A DNA stretch of 27,517 bases from Irineochytrium annulatum (lineage: Eukaryota; Chytridiomycota; Chytridiomycetes; Chytridiales; Chytridiaceae), in NCBI GenBank assembly GCA_027600665.1, contig JADGJL010000272.1, positions 1 to 27,517 on the forward strand. Direction: 5' to 3'. The notes beneath the pieces are model-generated. The model saw only the letters and a list, made by a program, of their open reading frames with translations, was not told the origin of the DNA and made no database searches. Positions 9,671-18,594 of the stretch are shown here, piece by piece. The translations under genes and the position numbers were made by a program. Position 1 is the stretch's first letter. Each line of letters begins with the position of its first letter.

Positions 9671-12600
9671 ATGTTCTGCAAGCGGGTAGCGCCGATGGAC
9701 GCGGAGGATGTCCTTCTCCAAAAGATCCTCAGCATCGAGCAGGGCCGCGGGGAGGCGCATGAGAGGCTCGTGAAGGAGCTGCTTCTCCATCATCAGCGGT
9801 CACTCGCGGAGGTGCTAGCCTCTAAGGAGCGGGTCGCGCTGCAGGGGACCGGCCGCGATGTTAACGATAAGGCGATGATGGAGTGGCTCACCCGACGATT
9901 CGAGCAGCTGGAAGGGAAGATGGAGAAGATGGAGAGGGAAGTGGGTGCGCTGGCGAGGAATGTCGAGGTTATGGCCGAGGAGTTGCGGGGACGCCGTGTC
10001 GGTGGTGCGCGAGATTCAGGCGTTGAGGTCGGAACCGACCCTTCAGCTCAGCAGCCGCCGCAGTTCAAAAGGCAGGCAACCATGTCGTCCGCCGCGAGTG
10101 ACCCCGCGGCGATGCCGCGGCTGTCGACAGCCAGGGAGATAGCGAAGAAGGCCAGAACCGGCAGCGTTGCCACCTCAGGCGCTGGTACGGAGATCGCAGG
10201 ACATGATAAGGCATCGTTTGCATTCTATAGTATTATGCTGATGCAAAGTTAGGTATTTATCAGCTATTGCTGGCAAAACTCCAAGTGAGGATCGCGCTTT
10301 TTAAATTTTGCTCGTCGTCTGTCACTCTAATGTCGTTCAGGTCAGAGATGGAGAAGCAGATAGCCGCAAAAACTGCGGCGCCCTGGGCCGCTGCGACGGC
10401 TGGAACGTAAGTGTCAAGGCGTGACTTAGCTTTAGGGGCGCTGACAATCTTTGCAGCCATGACCCTCGAACCCTTGCGGCCCGACTTCGTGAGGCGCAGC
10501 TGATGCCGTGGCTGGATGTCGAGCAGCTTGGATATGGCCACCCCTTGCTCGACAGCCTCGCGGACGCGATCCGCGATGAGGCCGGCGTCGTCGTGGCGTA
10601 CATTAGTGACGAATACGCTGCGAGCGCTAACTGCATTAAAGAATTTCGCTTTGCAAAGAAGATGGGGTTGAGGATCGTTCCTGTGATTGGTATGTTGTGA
10701 AGGTCTTTAGAGTTTTCCTACATCAGCCTTCCTGACAGTCTCGTACAGTGGGATATTCCCATGCTCACCGGGAAGCTATCGCTGCCGACTTTAAGGCGGA
10801 AGGGATGTTCGCAAACAGAGTAGCGCCTCGACCATGGGAAGCAACGTGGCTAGGGATTGAAATTGCCGAAGAGCTGTGAGGAATGGTCATTATAAGCCTA
10901 CTTAACGTGGTATTTTAGCTGCATCGATGCACGCCATACGGACGATTTTGATAGGGTCTACGACAAAGTCCTGAAGGCGGTAAAAGCGGAGCTCGACCGG
11001 CGACAGTATATAGAGCAAATTGCAAAGGGTCCAAGCAGCGCCATTAATGACATTGTTGACGCTGTCTCGTCAAACAACCTCGAAGCCGTAAAACGTCTAC
11101 TTCAGAACCCGCTTGTGTTGGCAGCGCAGTACGGCAACGACCAGTCTATTCTGCATATCGCCGTTAAGCGCTCCAGCCTTGCGATTATAAAGGAGCTTGT
11201 TGCGGCAGCACCGTCGCTTATTTTGGCGGTAGACGCAAAGAAGAACACACCGCTCATTGACGCCGTTGAATTGGAAAAGAACCATGTCGTTCAGTTTCTC
11301 CTCGCCGAAGGATCAGACGTGAGAGCGCGAAATGCATACAATCAAACGCCGTTGCACTTCGCAGCAAGTAGGCATCTCAAAATTCCTTTGTCTATGTTGT
11401 ATCATTGTCCCTAACCCGGCCCCTCCTTGAAGACTTCGAGTCAACTTCTATCGCTTCCATTTTGCTCGATATGAAGCCGGATATCAACGCCACTGACCTC
11501 CGTAACGAGACGCCGCTCATTATTGCGGCGCGGCAGGACCGTCATCGGGTCGTCACTGAGCTGCTAAAGCGCGGGGCCGCCGTAAATACCGCAGACGATG
11601 CCGGGAACACGCCTCTGATTTTAGCGTGCCGGAAGGGTGATGTCGAGATGATCGCTATGCTTCTGGAATACAAGGCCTCTTTGACGCAAGCAAATGGCGA
11701 TGGCATGACTCCGTTGATTGCATGTTGCGCGTCGTATAGGTGCTCAAGAGCAATGGTGCAGAAGATACTAGAGCTATCTCCTGATTCGGTCGATATCGCC
11801 GACAAAACCGGCAGAACCGCTTTATTCCATTCGGTGCAAGTCTCAAACGCGGAGATCTTCGACCTGCTGCGCGGAAAGGCCCGCGTAGATGTCCTGACAA
11901 AGGAAAAGTGGAACCTTTTGCACGAAGCCGCCCGGCAAACTGACCCCGCGCTAGCTGCGGCGATCTATAACCTCCTAAAGCAGACGCCGTCATTCAGCAT
12001 CAACGCTATGACTCGTCGTCAGAGTACCGCCCTCCGCATAGCTGCTCACTACGACCGCAGCGAGACGGTTAAGTTTCTCCTCGATAACGGGGCGGACCCC
12101 TTTCTCCCGGACGCACACAACGTTAACCCCTTTATGGCCGCCGTCAATACCGATAGCACCGGTGTCGTCGGCCTCCTCCTAGACGTGATCGCCGGCCGAC
12201 CGGGGTCACAGCAGCACGACTTATTTCTGGTCGGCGAGGAGGCCCGTCGTGCGCTTCTCCTCTACGCCAGCGCGCGCGGGAGCACCACGACCGCACGATA
12301 TCTTGCCGAACGCTTCGGTTTCTCGGCACTCGATGCTTCGGCACCCATCCCGCGTCCCAGCGACCCCGCGTGCGCACGCATGTCGACCCTAAATCCATTG
12401 CTTGCCGCAGCTAGGTCCGGAAACCTCCCAATGATCTCTCGACTCCTGGCGGCCGGGTACGACGTGAACGCTGTCGACGACCACGGTGACTCTGCACTGT
12501 GCAATGCCATCTTTGGCGATCACGTGGATGCCGTGAAGATGTTGTTGGAATCTGGAGCCGACGTCGGAAATAGGAACCTCGCTGGCGACACTGCCGTGAA

Positions 12601-13102
12601 CCACGCTGCCGAGGTCGGGGACCACGACGGGGCCGTGAAAATTATGGAGATGCTTGCGGGGCGAGGCGCGGACCTCGGCGTCTGCGGGAGGAGTAACTGG
12701 ACGGCGCTTCATGCCGCGTGCAAGGGCGGGAACTTGGTGCTTGTGAAGTTTCTAATGGAGAGGAAGGTAGAAGTTGGCGTGAGGAATAAGGCGGGAAAGC
12801 TTCCTGTGGATTTGGTTAACCAGCAGTCGAGCGCCGGGAAGGCTATCAAGGCTTGGATAAACGGTCAAGCGATTGAAAACGGGGTGGTAGATGACAAGAG
12901 ACCGGCTAGGAGAGCGAGCCGGTCAAGGATGAGCAGGGCGCAACGAAGGATGTCTTCGTTGAGAGGGATCGCCGAATCACGAATCACGCCTGAACCTGCC
13001 AATATCGCGCCGTCCGTCGACGACACGGTCACCGCCTGCTCCCGTGACGATACCGCGTCTGAATTCAGTACATTAAAACGCCTTTCGAGTGTTTGCGACT
13101 AA
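9671..13102 (+). CDS. Coiled-coil/TIR/ankyrin-repeat protein, copy A
   Basis: Exons 9671-10210, 10253-10284, 10341-10406, 10457-10689, 10749-10875, 10919-11367, 11433-13102; 1038 residues. Residues 1-110 are helical and charged with coiled-coil character (RFEQLEGKMEKMEREVGAL), followed by a Ser/Ala-rich linker. The TIR domain covers about 178-330: first strand HDKVFISYCWQNSK, BB-loop region MPWLDVEQLG, VVVAYISDEYAAS, then S-A-N-C-I-K-E (Glu275 aligns with the catalytic Glu of TIR NADases) and GLRIVPVIG. From about 350 to 960 there are roughly 15 ankyrin repeats (NTPLILACRKGDVEMIAMLL is typical). The last 75 residues form a Ser/Arg-rich basic tail absent from copy B. No NB-ARC or NACHT P-loop is present. 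The start is supported by alignment with copy B (MFCKRVAP against MLRKRPAP). Intron 1 needs a GC donor (10211-10252). Likely role: NAD+-cleaving or scaffold signalling receptor, with ankyrin repeats sensing a ligand; inferred from domains only. Confidence 0.85.
10211..10252 (+). other. Predicted GC-AG intron within the TIR start
   Basis: The frame must pass from HDK (ending at 10210) to VFISYCW (starting at 10253), as in copy B, where the same junction uses AAG|GTGCGT. Here the donor reads AAG|GCATCG, one T-to-C change from GT, and the acceptor is GTTAG. If the intron is not removed the frame stops at 10250-10252 after 193 residues, before the TIR domain. Confidence 0.6.
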
Positions 13103-13326
13103 TTATGCGATAATTCTGCTTTTCTCTTCGGCGCCGTTCATTGGCATAGGTGGTCAACTTTGTAGAGCATTCATTAATCTTCTTCCCTTTCCGCCTGTGT
13201 ATTGGTAATGTAACGTCTTCTTAACCAACGTTCCTACGTAATGTAGTACGTCCCCTTCTATTGCAAATATACAATGAGTTTTATTATCCTGCCGAATAGC
13301 ACAAACGGTCTGTAGTAGTTCTGAAG

Positions 13327-16300
13327 TTACACCTCACGGCCGATTAACCAAGCCTTTAAGGTCTTCCCCACACTCGATAGCTCATTGACTAAATCCACCG
13401 CCAGCTTCCCCTCATCGTCCCTCGAACCGACGTCTGCCTTCTTGTCCACCAAAGCCTTGACGAGCTCTACATTCCCGCTGACGCACGCCTCATGAAGCGG
13501 CGTCCTACCCAGCTTTCCCCTAACACCCACATCCGCGCCGCCCGCGATCAGCACCTGCACGATCCCAACGGCCGCCTCGTGGTCCCTGACCCTAGCCGCG
13601 TGCAGCGCGGCTGTATCGCCATTTTGGTTTCGTAGCGCCACATCCGCTCCGGCTTCCAGCAGCGCCGACACGGCGTCCGCTTGTGCGCCGAAGACCGCCT
13701 TACAAAGCGCCGTGTTGCCGTGGTCGTCCAAAGCGTCGACGAAGTACCCGGCAGCCAGGAGCCGGGAGATCATTGGGAGGTTGCCGGCATAGGAGGCGGC
13801 GTGTAAAGGGTTCAGGGTCCGACGGCGCGCGCATGTCGCGTCGGCGGGCCGCGGGATCGGCACGGAGGCATCGCGTGTTGGGATATTGAAGCGGTGCGCG
13901 AGGTAGGCGGCGGTCTGGTCGCTCTCGCGCGCGCTGGCGTATAGGAGCAAGGCGTGCCTAGCCTCGTTGTCTGCGAGGTAGAAGGCATGTTGGGCCGTCC
14001 CAGGCCGGGAGGCGATGACGTCCAAAAGGAGCTTAACGACGTCGACGCTATCGGAGTTGATGGCGGACACGACCGGTTCGACGTTATACACATCCGGCAG
14101 GAAGGGGTCAGCGCCGTTGTCGAGCAGGAATTTGACCGTGTGGATGCGGCCGTGGAAAGCACCGATTGCAAGAGCGGTCCGTTTGCGGTGAGTAACGGCG
14201 TTTATGGAGAAGGGGCTTGTTCGCTTCAACTGTTCGAACACCTTTTCAGCAAGCGCAGTGTCGCTCTGCTTTGCGGCGTGGTGAAGGAGGTTCCACTTAT
14301 TCTTCGTCACGACTTCGATCTTGGCCTTCCCGAGCAGCAGTTCGAATATCTCGTTATTCGACATCTGCACCGAGTATGCGATCGCCGTCATGCCCGCGTT
14401 ATCGGCGGCGTCGATGGTCTGAGAGCACCAATCTAAGATCTTCTGCACGATCGACGTAGTGCTCCTCAACGAAGCACAGCATGCCATTAACGGCGTTTCG
14501 CCAGTTTTGTTCGTTTGCATCAACGAGGCATTGCTTTTCAGGAGCATGTTAAACATCTCGGCGTCACCTTTCCGAGAAGCGAGAATTAAAGGCGTGTTCC
14601 CGTCGTCATCTGTTGTAGAAACGTCGGCCCCATGCTTTAACAGCTCAACCATGACCTGAAGACGGTCCTGCTTTGCGGCGATAATGAGCGGCGTCTCATG
14701 ACGAAGGTCCAATGCGTTGACGTCCGGTTTTGCATCGAGTAACTTCGAAGCAACAGAAATCGCCTCGAAGTCTGTTTTCGCATTAATTCGCCTTAAGGCT
14801 CGTTGCACCATAAAACGAGATTACGTACTTGCTGCTAAGTGCAACGGTGTTTGGCCATAGGAATTCTGGGCCCTGACGTCTGCTCCCTCTGCGAGTAAAA
14901 ACTCCACGACGTCTGTCTTTTCAAAATCCACCGCATCAAAGAGCGGTGTGTCTCCCCTGGCATCTATCGCCTCAATCAGCGAAGGGTCCGCCGCGACGAG
15001 CTCCTTGACAATCACCAAAGCAGACCGCTGGACGGCGATATGGAGAATCGACTGGCCTTCGTCATATTTCATTGACAACACTTGCTGATTCTGAAGCAGG
15101 CGCTTGACAGCCATGAGGTCGTTTGATGAAACGGCGTCAACGATGTTATTTGTAACGTTGCTTGGACTCGTTGCGATCGGCTCCATATGTCGGCGATCGA
15201 GCTCCGCCCTGACAGTTTTAATGATGGCTCCGTAGAGCTCCTCTATGTTGTCGGTAGAGCGTGCATCAATGTAACTGTCAATACATTACTAAATGAGCAG
15301 CACGGGGAAAAATGTCCTACAGCTCTTCGGAAATTTCCATGCCCAGCCACGTCTGCTCCCATGGTCGATGGGGTTTCCTGCTCCCGAACAAGCCCCCTAT
15401 TTTCTGCAACCATTCCTGGTGGCTAATGATCGATCGCATCCGTCGTAGCCATGAAGGAAGCCGCCCTGCCGCGCCATCGTGATCCGCCCGACTGTAATTG
15501 GCGGCGATTGCTTCCCGCTCCTCAACGGAATACCCAACTGTAAAATTTTTTAAGAATAATATCCGACACCGCACGAGAGAATTGCACACGTACCGATAAC
15601 GGGTACGATCTTTAAACCCAGCTTCTTTGCAAACTGAAATTCTTTCCTGCAGTTAGTGCTCGCGGCGTACTCGTCGCTGATGTGCGCGACGACGACGCCA
15701 GCTTCATCCCGTAGGGCGTCCGCTAGGCTATCGAGCAACGGGTGGCCGAAGCCAAGCTGGTCGACGTCCAGCCATGGCATTAGTTGCTCCTCGCGAAGTC
15801 TACTAGCGAGAGCTCGGGGGTCGTGCCTGTAGAAGCCTTGTTAAATGACAAAAGAATCCACTATAGCTTACTTTCCGGCCGTCTCCGCAGCCCAGGGAGG
15901 AGCTGCTTTTGCGGCCACTTGTTTTTCCATCTCCGATCTGGCGGTCCATTACAAATAAGATTGCTGTCGCAACACAAGTACGTGCGCAGGCACCCACCTG
16001 GAGTTTAGCCAGCAATAACTGATGAACACCTTGTTATCCATAAGCATGACGTTTGCAGTCCGCACCAACTGAGACGCACCTTGTCATGTCCCGCTGTCCC
16101 CGGATCAGCTTCTAAAGTTGTCGCGCTGCCCGTGTGAGCCTTCTTGGAAACCTTCCGTTGTGCATTTTCCCAACCCGTCGCCAGTTTCGGCACAACCGAT
16201 AGCTCGGCCACGTCTGAAATCGTTGCAACCGTCGCCTTCCTCTTAAATTGCGGCCACCGCTGAACTGAAGCATCTGCAGCCGCAATCGCAACACCGGAAT

Positions 16301-16634
16301 CCCTCACATCACCACCGCGGTCGACCCGTAACTCCTCAGCCAATGCTTCGACCTTCCTCGCCAGCGCACCCATATCCTTCTCCATCCTCCCCTCAAGCTG
16401 TTCGAACCGTTTCTCGAGCCACTCAATAACGGTAGCGCTGTCGTTCACGCCCGGAGCCGCCTCTTGCAGTCCGACCCGCTCTTGGAACGCCAGCACCTCC
16501 ACAAGCGACCGCTGCTGATGGAGAAGCAGCTCCTTCACGAACCGCTCCTGCGCCTCCTCGCGACCTTTCTCGATGACGAGTATCTTTTGGATGATGGCGT
16601 TCCGCTCCCCAGGTGCTGGCCGCTTGCGGAGCAT
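13327..16634 (-). CDS. Coiled-coil/TIR/ankyrin-repeat protein, copy B
   Basis: Exons (minus) 16634-16080, 16029-15998, 15937-15872, 15826-15594, 15537-15321, 15274-14829, 14771-13327; 997 residues, all introns GT-AG. It has the same order as copy A: N-terminal coiled coil (RFEQLEGRMEKDMGALARKV), linker, TIR domain and about 15 ankyrin repeats. TIR motifs are HDKVFISYCWLNSR, MPWLDVDQLG, VVVAHISDEYAAS, S-T-N-C-R-K-E (Glu280 is the putative catalytic residue) and GLKIVPVIG. Exon 5, which follows the fourth TIR strand, is 90 nt longer than in copy A and inserts about 30 basic/aromatic residues near 312-345. The protein ends just after the last ankyrin repeat (KAWLIGREV) without copy A's basic tail. 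The ankyrin part keeps consensus TPLIIAA/LLKHGADV helices but differs at many surface-loop positions. Convergent orientation means overlapping 3' UTRs, hence antisense pairing, are possible. Function is inferred as for copy A. Confidence 0.88.
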
Positions 16635-16677
16635 GGAGCCGGATGTGACGGTCGACGTAGAAGAAATTCCTGCAAAT

Positions 16678-16716
16678 CTAAATCTTTGGATTTACGGAGA
16701 GTAGACAGCCGAGCAT
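16678..16716 (-). promoter_or_regulatory. Possible 12-codon uORF before TIR-ankyrin copy B
   Basis: An ATG at 16716 opens a 12-codon frame that stops with TAG at 16680-16678, 43 nt before the main start codon. Copy A has an ATG in the same seven-base context (ATGCTCG) at 9577, 94 nt upstream of its start. If transcripts extend this far the uORFs would lower translation; the transcription start is unknown. Confidence 0.25.
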
Positions 16717-16780
16717 CGCGCTCTTTGGATGCGTATGACGGATCTCGAGGTAGGGGATGGCTAAGGGACGTTGGTGGAAG

Positions 16781-16790
16781 GTCGTCAAAT
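16781..16790 (-). promoter_or_regulatory. Shared upstream 10-mer, copy 2
   Basis: The minus strand reads ATTTGACGAC, matching 9537-9546 upstream of copy A. It sits 147-156 nt before the start codon at 16634. Confidence 0.25.
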
Positions 16791-17521
16791 TCGCTTTAAA
16801 GTCATGTCATCATCAGAGCTACCATTGACGATGACATTCGCCAAGCCAGCGCGCGCCACTGCTGTACCCACAACTTGAGAAGGGCCAGCTATTTTGTGGC
16901 AAGTGTCCAGTCGGAGACGAAAGCTCTTGCCACCATTCCATCGAACCGAAACGCTCTCGGTTGCCGAGCTAGGGAAATCACAAGAGTTGCTGTGCGCCGT
17001 CGATTCCGCATGTGAGCGGACGCCAACTTCTTTTAGTCCTCCTTCAGATCATCAGCTCAAGTATCTAACCGTTCCTTAGAGAAAAGCGCCAACCTGCTTC
17101 AAGTACCGCCTTGACCTGACCGTCTTGACCTGCGCGGTCCCAGACGGTTTTGGTGCAAATTACATACATCAAATTTCTGCAATATGCATATGCCTTGCAC
17201 GTTGTTGGTCGACGCTCGTAATGTGGTAGCGAGTAAGGTCGGTGGTAAGAAGTACGGCAATATGCGAAGTGTGTATCGCCTGCGAGAGTTAGCTGTGTGA
17301 GGTACAAACCGGCCCCCCTTTGTTTTGCCCAACATTTTGCGTGTATTTAAATATGTTCTTATTCGTAAACAGAGCAGACTATATGAACAAAAAGAGCTGT
17401 AAGCTGGGTTAACTAATGCAAAAATGAACGACCTTTTCGGCATGGAAACCGTGTCAAGATCTGATTTAACTGTTAACAATGTCGGACAGGCATGTCAATC
17501 TTGCCAACAGCGTGAACCCCT

Positions 17522-18423
17522 TCAACCGGATATGAGGTGGACGGTGTCATTTTTAAACAACGTCACGTTGGCCAAGATGCCCTTGCGAAAGTGGTGTACT
17601 GGCCGATACCCTCCAACGACCATGCCATTTGCCCAGACGAACCTGGCAAAGAGTAAGTTTTTGTCAGCATTGTTTGTTGAAAACAAAGAAAGAAAAAAAC
17701 TCACCCTTGGGGCTCGACTGTCAAATTGGCATATGGTGGTTGGTCGTCCGCCGTCAGGTTAGTGCCAAGCAGCGGCCTCTCCAGCACGGCAACGAGGCTG
17801 TGGTTGCTCCACGAATAGTCTGTGAAGCAAGGTGAATAGGATTTAGCAATCGAGCTTAAGATAATCGACAGGATGCTTGTTGAACTCACGGGACAGGTCT
17901 TGATTCAAATACACCTCCCCTTGGCTCATCGTCACGTTTCCAAAGCTAGGCTCCTGCCCCGCGCCGCCCTTTCCCAAACCGGTATTCAGCAATACGCCTC
18001 CCACATCGCCCGCTGGTCCTTTCGCCGGATTCCGCCCCGCCGGATCCGGGAAAACAAGGATTAGCTCGCTATTCGGCATCTATAAATCAATGTAAGCCCA
18101 TAATTCTCGATGTAAAACCAGATCATCACCATCGGGTCCGAAGGATCACGCGAAATGCCGAGCCCAACCCACTGGTCTGGCGGAATCGTTGCCGATATGG
18201 TGATCTGCGCAAATGGGACTGAGAGGGTGGCATTGGGCAGAGTGTACTGGACGAGCGTGGCGGAGTAGGAGATGCCGGCGTTTAGGCTGTCTAGATGGCA
18301 TGGCAACGTTAAAGAGTCGATCACCAGGATAGAGCGGGTACCTTTGAAATCTGCGCTCGCGTGTATGGCCAGGAGGAGGACGGCGAGGAGGCCGCCACAG
18401 CGGGGATTCACCCAGGACCTCAT
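17522..18423 (-). CDS. Small secreted DOMON-domain (cytochrome b-type) protein
   Basis: Exons (minus) 18423-18130, 18079-17890, 17819-17705, 17642-17522; 239 residues. The introns are 50, 70 and 62 nt with GTGATG, GTGAGT and GTGAGT donors. Residues 1-24 form a signal peptide (hydrophobic core LLAVLLLAIHASA). The remainder is a single DOMON sandwich: WVGLGISRDPSDPM-MPNSELILVF, then SFGNVTMSQGEVYLNQ, YSWSNHSLVAVLERPL and FVWANGM...HHFRKG. In fungal cellobiose-dehydrogenase cytochrome domains the haem ligands are a Met in the GM-x-N-S turn and a late His. Met98/99 and His216/217 occupy these places, so haem b binding and extracellular electron transfer are plausible. No dehydrogenase, cytochrome b561 or cellulose-binding module follows, and no GPI signal is seen. 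Several N-glycosylation sequons occur (NAT, NVT, NHS, NLT). The frame also extends upstream to an ATG at 18453, but the signal peptide favours 18423. Confidence 0.8.
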
Positions 18424-18594
18424 TGAGATTGTCAAAGTTGTCGGACTCACCACACAAGTTCATGATTATCAGTCAGTAGGAGTAGTTAACATTTATCGCA
18501 TATCATTTCAATGAAGCAATTTAAATCTGCCTTTGCTCGAACAACAGAAAATGTTGGACAGTCTCTAGCCTGATGCTACGGCAATCCTACATTA

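Larger units (their letters stand above)
9671..16634. repeat. Inverted duplication of the TIR-ankyrin gene (tail to tail)
   Basis: Copies A (+, 9671-13102) and B (-, 13327-16634) converge with 224 nt between their stop codons. Both have seven exons with introns at the same codons and phases. Exons 2, 3 and 4 are exactly 32, 66 and 233 nt in each. Introns differ freely in sequence, so the duplication is not recent. By eye the TIR core is the most similar part and the ankyrin region less so. Confidence 0.9.
16635..17521. other. Intergenic between TIR-ankyrin copy B and the DOMON gene
   Basis: This is the upstream region of copy B (to about 16800) and, further right, the 3' flank of the DOMON gene. 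Short open frames here lack coding character. No RNA gene, repeat or mobile element was recognised. Confidence 0.5.

Noticed and set aside
9671..10252. Short 193-residue gene ending before the TIR domain
   Set aside because: Copy B continues from the same HDK codon into the TIR strand; the frame resumes at 10253 with VFISYCW, so this is exon 1 plus an unspliced intron.
11097..11805. Minus-strand open frames across the ankyrin region of copy A
   Set aside because: These are shadows of the ankyrin coding frame; copy A's + strand reading aligns to copy B throughout.
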